Origin: CADEEN01 sp963740395
GTDB lineage: Bacteria; Pseudomonadota; Gammaproteobacteria; Burkholderiales; Burkholderiaceae_C
NCBI GenBank assembly: GCA_963740395.1
Contig: CAVUEP010000006.1
Coordinates: 29,320-93,319 of the forward strand
DNA length: 64,000 bases
Direction of reading: 5' to 3'
The position numbers and the translations under genes are program-made. The notes below the pieces were generated by a model. The model saw nothing but the letters and a program-made list of their open reading frames with translations, did no database searches and was not told where the DNA came from. Positions 46,259 to 56,365 of the stretch are shown one piece after another (the first letter of the stretch is position 1; the number at the start of each line of letters is the position of its first letter).

Positions 46259-48847
46259 TCAGCCCGCCTTCTTGCGCGCGGTCTTGGCGGCCGGCGCCTT
46301 CTCAGGCCTGGGCGCAAACTCGAAGATCACCTTGCCTTCCTTCTTGTCGTAGGTCAGGAAGGCCTTGAACTTGCGGCGAGTCTTGTTCGAGACGAAGTTC
46401 TCGAGCTGCGTGGTCTTGCCGCTGGTCAGGAGGCGCGTCATCTCTTCGCGCGGCACCGGCTGCTGCAGGATGATCTTGCCGCTCTTGAAGTCGCAGGTCA
46501 CGTGCGCGCCCACGGCATGCTCGCAGACGTAGCTGCTGCCATGCTCGAAGACCCGGCCCTGGCACTTCGGGCAGGCCCCCAGGCTTTCCTGCGCGCTGAA
46601 GTCGACCGGTTCGCCATCGCCCTGCTTGGCGTCGTCGCCGAAGTCGAATTCGAGCTTCCAGTTGTTGATCTCGTCATCGCGCACCAGGCGCAACTCGGCC
46701 GTGAAGGGCCAGCCCGCCTTGGAGCGAAAGCCGTCGAGCGGACCGATCTTCTTGTGCGCAAGAAAGGCATCGGCCTCGGCGGTTTCGAAGGCCCGGCCGG
46801 CGGGGATCTTCGTGATCGAGAATCCGCAGGCCGCCCCGCCCGGGGCGGAGCCGCCGCCGTCACAGGCGAAGCGCCGGTAGTTCTCCTTGACCACGCCGCC
46901 GCAGTTCGGGCACGGCGTTGACAGCGTGGCGTAGTCGCCGGGAATCGTGTCGCGGTCGTACTCCTTGGCCTTCTTGACGATGCGCTCGGCCATCTGTGCG
47001 ATCTCGGCCATGAAGGCCGAGCGTTTCAAGCGGCCATGCTCCATCTCGGCGAGCTGGTATTCCCAGTTGCCGGTCAGTTCGGGCTTGGTCAGGTCCTGGA
47101 TATCCAGGCCACGCAGCAGCGTCATCAGCTGGAAGGCCTTGGCCGTCGGAACCAACTCGCGGCCGTCGCGGTGCATGTATTTCTCGAGCAGCAGGCCCTC
47201 GATCACCTGGGCGCGCGTGGCCGGCGTGCCCAGGCCCTTTTCGGCCATGGCCTCGCGGAACTCCTCGTCGTCGATCAGCTTGCCCGCGCCCTCCATGGCG
47301 CTGAGCAGCGTGGCCTCGGTGTAGCGTGCCGGCGGTTTGGTCTTCAGCGCGTTGGCCTCGACACCCTCGGTGCGCACCACCTCGCCGGGTGCGACGGCGA
47401 CGAGATTGGCGTCGTCTTCCTGCGCCTCCTTGCCGTACACCGCCAGCCAGCCCGGCTTGACCAGGACCTTGCCGTTGGTCTGGAACTGGTGTTCCTTGCC
47501 GCCGGCCTTGACGGTCGAGATGCGCGTCGTGACCATCGACTCGGCGCTGGGGTAGAACACCGCGAGGAAGCGCTTGACCACGAGGTCGTAGAGCTTGGCC
47601 TCGATCTCGGTCAGGCTCTTGGGGGCCTGCAGCGTCGGAATGATCGCGAAGTGGTCCGAGACCTTGGCGTTGTCGAAGACCCGCTTGATCGGTTTGACAT
47701 AGCCTTCCTTCAGGGCCGTCTTGGCATGGCCCGCCAGCGGCCGCAACGGCCCCGGCAGGTCTTCCTTGGACAGCATCGTCATCGTGTCCTTGACCACCGA
47801 CAGGTAGTCCTCGGGCAAGGCACGCGAGTCGGTCCGCGGGTAGGTCAGCACCTTGTGCTTCTCGTACAGGGCCTGCGCCAGCGACAGCGTGGTCTTGGCC
47901 GAGAAGCCGAAGCGCGAATTGGCTTCGCGCTGCAACGTCGTCAGGTCGTAGAGCAGCGGGCTGGCCTGGCTGCTCGGCTTGGATTCTTCCTTGACGCTGG
48001 CGGGCTGGCCGCGGCAGGCCTGTGCGATGGCCAGCGCATCGGCCTCGTTCCAGACCCGGTCGGCGCGGCGCTCCGCGTCCTCGTCCTTCTTGAACTTGGG
48101 ATCGAACCACTTGCCTTCGTACTCGCCGGCCTGCGCCGCGAAGCTGGCCCTGACCTCCCAGTAGGGGCGCGAGACATGCTTGCGGATCTTCTCTTCGCGC
48201 TCGACGACGATCGACAGCGTGGGGGTCTGCACCCGGCCCACGGTGGTCAGGAAGAAGCCGCCGTCGCGCGAGTTGAAGGCCGTCATCGCGCGCGTGCCGT
48301 TGATGCCGACCAGCCAGTCCGCCTCGCTGCGGCTGCGCGCGGCATCGGCCAGCCCGAGCATCTGCTCGTCGCTGCGCAGGGACTCGAAGCCGTCGCGGAT
48401 CGCCTGCGGCGTCATGCTCTGCAACCACAGGCGCTGCACCGGCTTGGTCGTGGCCTTCTTCTCGTTGACGCCGGCGTACTGGACGATCAGACGAAAGATC
48501 AACTCACCCTCGCGCCCCGCGTCGCAGGCGTTGATCAGTTCGGTCACGTCCTTGCGCTTGACCAGCTTGACCACCGCGTTCAGGCGCGACTTGGCCTTGT
48601 CGATCGGCGCCAGGTCGAAGTGCGGCGGCACGACGGGCAGGTGGGCAAAGCTCCACTTGCCGCGCTTGACATCGAACTCCTCGGGCGCCTTGATCTCGAC
48701 CAGGTGGCCGACCGCCGACGTGACGACATAGCGCTCGCTCTCGAAGTGCTCGGCGTGCTTCTCGAACTTGCCCGCGCTCGGCGTCAGCGCGCGCACGATG
48801 TCCTGCGCCACGCTGGGCTTCTCGGCAATGATCAGTGACTTGCTCAT
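46259..48847 (-). CDS. topB: DNA topoisomerase III
   Basis: Type IA topoisomerase of 862 residues for decatenation. The TOPRIM start is SKSLIIAEKPSVAQDIVRAL, and the acidic triad lies in INACDAGREGELIFRLI. The active-site Tyr is in VLTYPRTDSRALPEDYLSVV. The C-terminus carries cysteine-based zinc modules (CPNCGGVVKENYRRFACDG and CPKCQGRVFEHGSSYVCEHA) and a Lys-rich tail (EKAPAAKTARKKAG). Unbroken. Divergent from the SET-domain gene with 99 bp in between. Confidence 0.97.
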   Translation of the reverse strand: MSKSLIIAEKPSVAQDIVRALTPSAGKFEKHAEHFESERYVVTSAVGHLVEIKAPEEFDVKRGKWSFAHLPVVPPHFDLAPIDKAKSRLNAVVKLVKRKDVTELINACDAGREGELIFRLIVQYAGVNEKKATTKPVQRLWLQSMTPQAIRDGFESLRSDEQMLGLADAARSRSEADWLVGINGTRAMTAFNSRDGGFFLTTVGRVQTPTLSIVVEREEKIRKHVSRPYWEVRASFAAQAGEYEGKWFDPKFKKDEDAERRADRVWNEADALAIAQACRGQPASVKEESKPSSQASPLLYDLTTLQREANSRFGFSAKTTLSLAQALYEKHKVLTYPRTDSRALPEDYLSVVKDTMTMLSKEDLPGPLRPLAGHAKTALKEGYVKPIKRVFDNAKVSDHFAIIPTLQAPKSLTEIEAKLYDLVVKRFLAVFYPSAESMVTTRISTVKAGGKEHQFQTNGKVLVKPGWLAVYGKEAQEDDANLVAVAPGEVVRTEGVEANALKTKPPARYTEATLLSAMEGAGKLIDDEEFREAMAEKGLGTPATRAQVIEGLLLEKYMHRDGRELVPTAKAFQLMTLLRGLDIQDLTKPELTGNWEYQLAEMEHGRLKRSAFMAEIAQMAERIVKKAKEYDRDTIPGDYATLSTPCPNCGGVVKENYRRFACDGGGSAPGGAACGFSITKIPAGRAFETAEADAFLAHKKIGPLDGFRSKAGWPFTAELRLVRDDEINNWKLEFDFGDDAKQGDGEPVDFSAQESLGACPKCQGRVFEHGSSYVCEHAVGAHVTCDFKSGKIILQQPVPREEMTRLLTSGKTTQLENFVSNKTRRKFKAFLTYDKKEGKVIFEFAPRPEKAPAAKTARKKAG

Positions 48848-48946
48848 GTTCTCTTCTTCCTACCCAGGCGCGCCTATCGGCGGTGCCTCGGACTGACCTA
48901 CATACAATCCGTCGTCTCGCGCGCCCGCACACACGCGCGCGCACCC

Positions 48947-49486
48947 ATGAATTCAATGTACCCAATGAAGACCGACACGCAAGCAGGGCCCTCCTTTTCC
49001 TCCGACCCCACTGTCAGCGCAACGCCATCTCGACCCCGTGGTGGACGCCGCATCCAGGTCCGCCGCTCCGGCATCCACGGCAAGGGTGTGTTCGCGATCA
49101 AGCCGCTCTCCCATGGCGACACCGTGATCGAGTACACCGGCGAAATCATCACCTGGCGCGAGGCGCTGCGGCGACATCCGCATGACCCGGCAGACCCGAA
49201 CCATACCTTCTACTTTCACATCGACGACAAACGCGTCATCGATGCCAAGGTCGGTGGCAATGCGGCGCGCTGGATCAACCACGCCTGCAGCCCCAATTGC
49301 GAAGCCGACGAGGACGGCGGCCGAGTGCACATCAAGGCTCTGCGCGATATCGCTATCGGCGAAGAATTGTTCTACGACTACGGCCTGAGCATCGACGCGC
49401 GCTATACGGCCGCGCTGAAGCGAGAGTACGCGTGCCGCTGCGGCACCCCCGGTTGCCGCGGCACGCTGCTCGCGCCCAAGCGGTGA
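48947..49486 (+). CDS. SET-domain protein lysine methyltransferase
   Basis: A 179-residue SET protein with eukaryote-like organisation. Motifs are KGVFAIKPLSHGDTVIEYTG, RWINHACSPNCEADEDGG (SAM and pseudoknot), GEELFYDYGLS (catalytic Tyr) and a post-SET cysteine group (YACRCGTPGCRGTLL). Related proteins occur in many Burkholderiales and chlamydiae; targets are uncertain. I use the ATG at 48947; an ATG at 48965 (MKTDTQAGPSF) is possible. A TACAAT -10-like box is at 48903-48908. The stop codon overlaps the GTG start of birA. Confidence 0.9.
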   Translation: MNSMYPMKTDTQAGPSFSSDPTVSATPSRPRGGRRIQVRRSGIHGKGVFAIKPLSHGDTVIEYTGEIITWREALRRHPHDPADPNHTFYFHIDDKRVIDAKVGGNAARWINHACSPNCEADEDGGRVHIKALRDIAIGEELFYDYGLSIDARYTAALKREYACRCGTPGCRGTLLAPKR

Positions 49487-50496
49487 ACGCCGACGAGGAC
49501 CCCGAGGTGGATGGCCCAAGACCGACGCCGCACGTGAGCGCTGCGACTGCGACGCACCTGCAGTGGCGCGCCGAAGCGCTGTGGCAGCAGCTCGAGCCCT
49601 ACCTGCCCGGCCTGTCGGTCGAGGTGCTGGCGCGCGCCGAGTCGACCAACACGCTGCTGCTCGAGCGCGCTCGCCTGGGTGCCGGTCGCCACGACGCGCC
49701 GATCACGACGCCGGGTCAGCTCGAGGCGATGGGCCCGGCGGCGCACGACGCGGGCGATGGCGCCGGCCCGTTCGGCCGCCGCGCCGGCGACACCCAGCCC
49801 GCGCTGCTCGTGGCCGAACACCAGACCCTGGGTCGTGGCCGCCAGGGCCGCAGTTGGCAGGCCGCCGCGGGCGACTCGCTGACGTTTTCGCTCTGCCTGC
49901 CGCTGGCGCCGCGCGACTGGTCGGGCCTGTCGCTGGCCGTGGGCGTGACGCTGGCCGACGCCCTGGAGCCCCCCAATCCGGGCCGCGGCCCGCGCCTGCA
50001 ACTGAAGTGGCCCAACGACCTGTGGCTGATCGACGCGCCCGGGCGCGGCCGCAAGCTGGGCGGCGTGCTGATCGAAACCATCGTCGTCGGCAAGCAGCGC
50101 ATGGTCGTCGTCGGCGTCGGACTGAACATTGCGCCGCTGAGCTTGCCGCCCAGCATCGAGTTGAGCCATGGCCTGGCCAGCCTGCGCGAGATCGATCCAC
50201 GCCTGACTGCACCGGCCGCACTGCACCGGGTGGCGCTGCCGCTTGTCAAGGCGCTGCACCAGTTTGCACGCGAGGGCTTCGGCGGCTTTGCGCCGGCCTA
50301 CATGCGCCGCGACCTGCTGCGCGGACTGCAAGTCACTGCGGTCGACCCCGCCGCCACCGCCTCGGCCCTCGTCGGCACGGTCGAGGGCGTCTCACGCAGC
50401 GGCTCGTTGCTGCTGCGCGTGGGCGCGGCGCTGCACCTCGTCTCGAGCGGCGAGGTCAGCATCCGCCTCACCGACCCCGAGGCAGGCGGCGCCTGA
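49483..50496 (+). CDS. birA: Biotin--[acetyl-CoA-carboxylase] ligase
   Basis: A 337-residue BirA catalytic protein without the N-terminal DNA-binding domain, so it cannot act as the biotin repressor. Motifs are LARAESTNTLLLERA, the biotin-binding GRGRQGRSWQAAAGDSLTFS, LQLKWPNDLWLID, LGGVLIETIVVG and VVVGVGLNIAPLS. It would biotinylate carboxylases such as the MCC alpha product. The start is probably GTG at 49483, overlapping the SET gene stop; other GTG codons at 49507 or 49534 are options, and the ATG at 49511 is out of frame. About 50 residues (66-116) are an insertion rich in Gly and Pro. Confidence 0.93.
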   Translation: MNADEDPEVDGPRPTPHVSAATATHLQWRAEALWQQLEPYLPGLSVEVLARAESTNTLLLERARLGAGRHDAPITTPGQLEAMGPAAHDAGDGAGPFGRRAGDTQPALLVAEHQTLGRGRQGRSWQAAAGDSLTFSLCLPLAPRDWSGLSLAVGVTLADALEPPNPGRGPRLQLKWPNDLWLIDAPGRGRKLGGVLIETIVVGKQRMVVVGVGLNIAPLSLPPSIELSHGLASLREIDPRLTAPAALHRVALPLVKALHQFAREGFGGFAPAYMRRDLLRGLQVTAVDPAATASALVGTVEGVSRSGSLLLRVGAALHLVSSGEVSIRLTDPEAGGA

Positions 50497-50503
50497 GTCC
50501 ACC

Positions 50504-51226
50504 ATGCTGCGCGCGCTGGTGGTCCTCCTGTTGCTGGCCAACCTGGCGTACTGGGCCTGGACCGAGCACCTGCTCGCGCCGTTCGGCCTGGCACCGACGA
50601 GCCAGCGCGATTCTGCGCGACTGGACTTGCAGGTACAGCCCGACGCGGTGCGCGTGCTGCCGCCCGAGGCCGCACGGGCCGCGTTGGCCGTCGCCACCGA
50701 CGCACCGTCCGCGACGTCCGTGCGCGGCGCGTTGCAATGCCTGGAGGCCGGACCGTTTTCCGCGGCCGGAGTCGTGGCCGCCGAACAGGCGCTCGTGGCC
50801 GCCGGTTTGCCCGCCGGCAGTTGGGTGCAAACGCCACACGACGGCGCGCCGCAACACGCCATCGTGATCGGGCCCTTCGGCAATCGCGAGGCGCTGCTGA
50901 AGAAGCAGGACGAACTCGAGCGCCTGCGCCTGGCCATCGAAACAGTCGACTTGCCCGGCGACGGTGCCGGCGCGACGTCGCAACCCGGCTTTGTGCTGGG
51001 GCGCTACGCCAACCGTGCCGCCGCCGAGACCGCCCTGGCCGTACTCAACCAGCGCGGCGTACGCACTGCACGCGTGACGCAACTCAAACCCGCGGCCGGC
51101 GAGATCCGGCTGCGCGCGGACCGCGCCACGCCGGCGCTGGCGGAGCAGCTGCGTGCGCTCAGCGGCGTGGCGCTGGGCTCGGGCTTCGCGCCTTGCGCCC
51201 CGCCTGCCGCAGCGAGCCCGCGCTGA
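50504..51226 (+). CDS. SPOR-like membrane-anchored protein
   Basis: A 240-residue protein with an N-terminal signal anchor (MLRALVVLLLLANLAYWAW) and a periplasmic part. The region CLEAGPFSAAGVVAAEQALV ... AIVIGPFGNREALLKKQDEL and FVLGRYANRAAAETALAVLN resembles SPOR-domain repeats (GPF/GxYxxRxxAE). This suggests peptidoglycan binding at the division septum. It starts 5 bp after birA and is on the same transcript. Convergent with the S8 protease gene at 51236. Confidence 0.78.
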   Translation: MLRALVVLLLLANLAYWAWTEHLLAPFGLAPTSQRDSARLDLQVQPDAVRVLPPEAARAALAVATDAPSATSVRGALQCLEAGPFSAAGVVAAEQALVAAGLPAGSWVQTPHDGAPQHAIVIGPFGNREALLKKQDELERLRLAIETVDLPGDGAGATSQPGFVLGRYANRAAAETALAVLNQRGVRTARVTQLKPAAGEIRLRADRATPALAEQLRALSGVALGSGFAPCAPPAAASPR

Positions 51227-51235
51227 GCGGGCGGC

Positions 51236-53166
51236 TCAGCCAGCAGCGTCGCCAGACCGAGCCCCATCAACCAGAGCAGGCTGAATGCGCCCCCACCGCC
51301 GCCGCTCGGGGCAGGCGCGGGCGTGGTTGGGGTGTTCGACGGCCGGTCCGGCCCGCCGGCCACCGCGGCCTGCAATTCGGGAATGTTGTCCAGGCTGACC
51401 AGCGGCCAGGTCGGACGCACATAGCCCGTCGGCGCCTGGGCATAGATCAAGGCCTGTTCGGCGTCGAGGATGCCTGCGCCGCAGGTGTTGGTCGTGCACA
51501 GGCAGCGGCCCGGGTTGCTGTCGCTGCACTGGCCGAAGCCGGCGATGTTCGACGTCACATGCGGTCGCGCCGACAGGCGCAACCCCTGCTCGATCTGTGC
51601 CACGGTCAGGGCCGGGTTCTGCGACAGCATCAGGCTTACCGCGCCAGCCACGATCGGCGCGGAGAAGCTGGTGCCGAAGTGACTGAAGTAGCAGTTGACC
51701 CCGAACTGCGCGCAGTTCGCGGGCGTCGTGGTGCCCGGGTTGCCGAGCGTCAGCAGGCCGCTGTCGGCCAGCCGCGGGCCCCAGGCGCCGTCGTTGTCGT
51801 CGCCGCCGACCGTCGACACGGTCAGCGCGGCGCCGAAGTTCGAGTAATTGGTCTTGAAGCCGTCGCGGTTGAGGGCCCCCACGCCGATCACGCCGGTGCA
51901 GTTGGCCGGCCGCGACGGCGCACCCCAGTGGTTGCCGGCCGCGGCCACCACGACCGCGCCGACGGCACCACCCGGGAACACCGCCGCCCCGACATCGTTC
52001 ACCGCCTGCTGGTAGGCCGTGCCGCAGGCGGCGTCGCCGCCGAAGCTGATGTTGATGATGCGCGCCGGATTGGCATTGACGGGAGCGAATTCCACACAAC
52101 CCCCGGTGCCGTTGCTGCGCTTGCAGGTCGGCAGGCCGGCGGCCCAGCGCATGCCGTCGACGATGTCGCTGACGTCGGCGCCGCATTTGCCCGAGACGCG
52201 CACCGGCACGACGCGGCCCTGCCAGTTCATCGCCGCCACGCCGATGCCGTTGTCGGTGCGGGCGGCGACCATCGCGGCGATCACGGTGCCATGCCAGGAG
52301 CTGTTTTCGACCTCGCAGCTGCTGTAGCGCACGGGGTCCGCGGTCTTGTCGCCGGCGCCGACCCAGTCGCCCGGGTCGCGTGGGTCGCTGTCGCGCCCGT
52401 CGCCGTCGTTGGCGTAGCCGACGCCCTTGACCGGGTCCCAGTCGGCGACGAAGTCGTAGCCCGGCAGGATCACCCCGCCGACGCAGCCCGCCGCCACGTT
52501 GCCCAGGTCGGGGTGGCAGGTGATGCCCGAGTCGAGCACCGCCACCACCGCCGCCGCGCTGCCGGCATTGCGGTTCAACCAGGTGGGCAGGAAGCCCGGC
52601 ACGCCGCGCAGGCGGCCATCGATGGGGCTCAAGTCGCTGCCCTGCACCTGCTGCAGCCACCACTGCCGCTGCAAGCCCGGGAAGTACGGGTCGTTCGGCG
52701 GGTTCGATACCGCCTGCTGGCGCTGTTCGCGCAGATTGGGTTCGACCCAGGCCACGTCGGGGCGCGCCGCGAGGCGCGCGGCCACACGCGCCGCCTGCTC
52801 CGGCGTCAACGGCCGCGCAAAGCGCAGCACCTGCGCGCTGGCGCCGACCGGATCGCGACGCGGCGACTCAGCGGCCCAGGCTGGCAGTTCGCGCAGCACC
52901 GTGCCATCCGCGCGCCAGTCGGCGACAAGGCGTTGCCAGCGCGCCGTCTCGCGCGCCGCGGTCGTGTTGCCGCTGGCCAGCGCCTGCTCTCGCGCCAGCA
53001 TGGCATGGCTCGGGGCGTCGCGCAGCTGCACGATGAGCCCGTGCACGGACGCCGGCGCGGCCGCGCTGCGCGGCGCGGCGCGGGTCTGCGCGCTGCTCAG
53101 GCCGGCGCTGGCCCCCAGAGCCATGGCGACAAGATAGATGGCGGCTTGCCGCAATTGCAACTTCAT
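51236..53166 (-). CDS. Subtilisin-like (S8) serine protease 1, GlyGly-CTERM-like tail
   Basis: A secreted S8 protease of about 640 residues. A signal peptide (QAAIYLVAMALGASAGLSSA) precedes an I9-like propeptide. The triad is Asp212 (VVAVLDSGI), His292 (SSWHGTVIAAM) and Ser500 (FGTSFSAP), with oxyanion Asn412 (VVAAAGNH). A disordered Pro/Thr linker leads to a C-terminal GGGGGAFSLLWLMGLGLATLL segment of GlyGly-CTERM type. The open frame continues to 51004 over the SPOR gene, so I place the end at about 51236, where a stop exists one frame away; a base error near 51240 is suspected. Paired with the second protease upstream. Confidence 0.9.
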
Positions 53167-53208
53167 AGTCAGGGATTATCCGTTGGCCGTCACAGGCCAT
53201 GCGCTGCC

Positions 53209-55184
53209 TCAGCGGCGCCGAGATGGCGATCGAGCCAAGCCGATCACGGCCAGCAGCAGTGCCAGCAGCCAGGGCCAAGACAGCGCCCCGCCGCCGCCGC
53301 TGGCCGGCGCCGGTGGTGGCGCGGGTGCGGCTGCCACGCTGACGCTTTGTTGCGCTGCGACGGCCGCGCCCAGGCTGTCGGTGACGACGAGGCGCACCGT
53401 CACGGTGCCGGCCGCCGCCGGCTGCAATGTCGCCGTGGCGGCATTGGTGGCACCGTCGAACACGCTGCCGGTGCTGCCCGCGTCGACCAGCGACCATTGC
53501 CAGCCGGCGATGCTGCGGCCCGCAGCGACGGTCGAGTTGCTGCCCGACAGCGTCAGCGCCTGGCCGGCGATCGGCGCCGCCGGGCTGGTGTCGATCACGA
53601 CGCGCATGCCGGTCGCGGCCCGCACCGCCGCACCCGCGTCGAGCATGCCCGCGCCGCAGGTGGTAGTCGGTGCAGTAGCACTGCAATTGCTCGGTCGTGT
53701 TGGGCGCGCGGCAGGCGACGATCGGGTTCGGGTCGCCGGCCACGCCACTGCTCGGGAACGGTCGCGCCGCGCCCTGCATCGCCGCGCGCACGCCCGCTGG
53801 CGTCAAGCCCGGCTGCACCGAGAGCATCAGGGCCGCGGTGGCAGCGACCAGCGGCGACGAGAAACTGGTACCGACGCTGAGCGTGCTGAAGCTGTCGGTA
53901 TAGGTCGATGACGCCGGGTCCGTGCTGCCGCTGTCGATGGTCGTCAGGATCGGATACAGGCAGGCGCCACTGAGGTTGACGCAGTTGCCGCCCGGCGCGG
54001 CGATCGAGAGTCTCGGGGCCGACGTCGGAGAAGCCGACCTTGGTGCCGACATGGCGCAATGCGGCCACACCGATCGCGCCTACGCAACTGGCTGGAGAGC
54101 CGGCAGCGAGGCCCGCGGAGTTGCCGGCCGCCGCGACCACCACGGTACCCACGCCATTGATCTCGGCGATGGTGTCGCGCTCGAGCGTGCTGCAGGGATC
54201 GGCGCTGCCCAGACTGAGGTTGATCACCTGCGCCCGGTTCGGGTTGTCAGGCACGCCTGGCACGGACAAGCCTGCAGCCCAGCGCATGGCGGCGATGATG
54301 TCCGAGGTGTAGCCAAAGCACTTGCCGAGCACACGCACCGGCAGCACGCGAACGTTCCACCCGGCGCCGGCCATGCCGGTGCCGTTGCCGGTGGCCGCGC
54401 CGACGATCCCGGCGACCTGCGTCCCATGCCACGAACTCGGCGAAACCTCGCATTGGGAAGCCAGGAACGGCTCGACGGCGGCCTCGGCCGACGTGACGAA
54501 GTCGCCTGGATCGCTGGCATCGGCGTCGCGGCCATCGCCGTCGTTGGAAATTGCCGAATCGCTGACCATGTCGTAGCCCGGCAGCAGCTTGCCGGCCAGG
54601 TCGGGGTGGTCGTAACGCACGCCGGTCGAGTCGAGCACGGCGACGACGACGGCCGCGCTGCCGGTGGTGGTGTCCCAGGCCGAGACCGCGTCGATCGAAG
54701 ACGCCACCTCGCCGGCCGGGGTCTTCAGGTACCACTGGCCGACCGCCGGGCCGCTGCCGGCGACGCTGGCAAAGCGCGGGTCGTTGGGCACCAGCCGGCG
54801 GCGCATGCGGCGGTCGGGCTCGGCGTATTCGACATCCGGGTCCGCCGCCAGGCGCGCCGCGAGCGTGCGCGCATCGACGCCTTCGGCCTGCACCACCTGG
54901 ACCCGCTCGGTCAGCGCCGCGCCGGCGCGCAAGCGCAGCCCGTGGCGCGTGCCGAGCGCGGCACTGCGCGCCTCGAGCGCCGTGGCGACCGCGGCCGTGC
55001 TGCTCGTGGCACTGAGCGCATGCGCACGCACCAGAGGCGCGGCCTGCCTGAATTTGACAATCACGCGCCCGCTCGCGTCGTCGGCCAGCGGCATGACCCG
55101 CGGCGGCACACGCTCGGCCAGTGCGGCGGGGCCGGTCAACCCGATCAACAGGGCGAGCAGGATCGGGCGGGTGTGCGTCATCAC
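53209..55184 (-). CDS. Subtilisin-like (S8) serine protease 2, GlyGly-CTERM tail
   Basis: A secreted S8 protease of about 655 residues, read across frame changes near 54010 and near 53665. The signal peptide is HTRPILLALLIGLTGPAALA; a propeptide with GRVIVKFRQ follows. Triad parts are VVVAVLDSTGVRYDHPDL (Asp), SSWHGTQVAGIVGAA (His) and VGTSFSSPLVAATAALM (Ser). After the protease domain comes a PKD-like beta domain (GQALTLSGSNSTVAAGRSIA). The tail is GGGGALSWPWLLALLLAVIG followed by RSPSRRR, a typical GlyGly-CTERM (Gly run, helix, Arg cluster). First gene of the pair; 42 bp separate it from protease 1. Confidence 0.92.
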
Positions 55185-55258
55185 AGGAGTCTAGACATTC
55201 GCCCCGCACCGCGGTGTTGCCGAGTGTGAGGGCACTGTGCGCCTTGGTTGCGGGCGTG

Positions 55259-55281
55259 AAAAAGGGCCGCCGTGGCGGCCC
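55259..55281 (-). terminator. Rho-independent terminator of gap
   Basis: On the minus strand the hairpin GGGCCGCC-AC-GGCGGCCC (55264-55281) is followed directly by TTTTT (55259-55263). It lies 44 bp downstream of the gap stop codon, in the right orientation. Confidence 0.88.
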
Positions 55282-55325
55282 TCGTCGACGTCTCCTCCGA
55301 GGGGAGCGCAGCGAGTTCGGGGCAC

Positions 55326-56328
55326 TTACTTGCCGACCACGCGCACCATCTCGAGCACCTTGTTCGAGTAGCCCCACTCGTTGTCGTACCAGGCCACGAC
55401 CTTGACGAAGGTCTTGTCCAGCGCGATGCCGGCGTCGGCGTCGAAGATGCTGGTGCAGGGCTCGCCGCGGAAGTCGCTCGCGACGACCTTGTCCTCCGTC
55501 ACCATCAGCACGCCCTTCATCGGGCCTGCCGCCGCGGCCTTCATGGCCTTGACGATGTCGTCGTAGCTGGCCTCCTTGTTCAGCTCGACTGTCAGGTCCA
55601 CGACCGAGACGTCCGAGGTCGGCACCCGAAAGGCCATGCCCGTCAGTTTCTTGTTCAACTCGGGGATCACGACGCCGACGGCCTTGGCCGCGCCGGTGCT
55701 GCTGGGGATGATGTTCTCCAGGATGCCGCGGCCACCGCGCCAGTCCTTGTTGCTCGGGCCGTCGACGGTCTTCTGCGTCGCCGTGGCGGCGTGCACGGTG
55801 GTCATCAGGCCGCGCTTGATGCCGAAACTGTCGTTCAGCACCTTGGCCACCGGAGCCAGGCAGTTGGTCGTGCACGAGGCGTTGGAGATGATCGCCTGGC
55901 CGGCGTAGCTCTTGTCGTTGACGCCATAGACGAACATCGGCGTGTCGTCCTTGCTGGGCGCCGACTGGATCACCTTCTTGGCGCCGGCGTCGATGTGCTT
56001 CTGGCAGGTTTCCTTGGTCAGGAACAGGCCGGTCGACTCGACGATCACGTCGGCGCCGACCTCGCCCCACTTCAGCTCGGCCGGGTCCTTGACCGCCGAT
56101 CAGGCGGATGCGCTTGCCGTTGACCACGAGCGTGTTGCCGTCGACGGCCACTGTGCCCTTGAAGCGGCCATGCACCGAGTCGTACTGCAGCATGTAGGCC
56201 AGGTAATCGGGCTCGAGCAGGTCGTTGATGGCGACCACCTCGATGTCCTTGGAAAAGTTCTGCACCGCGGCGCGGAACACCATGCGCCCGATGCGGCCGA
56301 AACCGTTGATACCTACTTTGATCGTCAT
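55326..56328 (-). CDS. gap: Glyceraldehyde-3-phosphate dehydrogenase (type I)
   Basis: NAD-dependent GAPDH of about 334 residues. The Rossmann start is KVGINGFGRIGRMVFRAA, the catalytic Cys is in SNASCTTNCLAP, and the catalytic-domain segment is TVHAATATQKTVDGPSNKDW. NEWGYSNKVLEMVR ends the fold. The frame changes near 56100 through an extra G (LIGGQGP in place of LIAVKDP). Start ATG at 56328. Downstream is a strong terminator; upstream the PKD-like gene lies 37 bp away, and transketolase precedes it, giving a tkt-orf-gap transcript. Confidence 0.95.
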
Positions 56329-56365
56329 ATCGAATTGACTCCTGGGTTGCAATGGATGGAGGGGC

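Noticed and set aside
51004..53166. S8 protease 1 extended to 51004
   Set aside because: The extra 77 codons overlap the SPOR gene on the other strand and follow a natural C-terminal sorting tail; likely caused by a base error near 51240.
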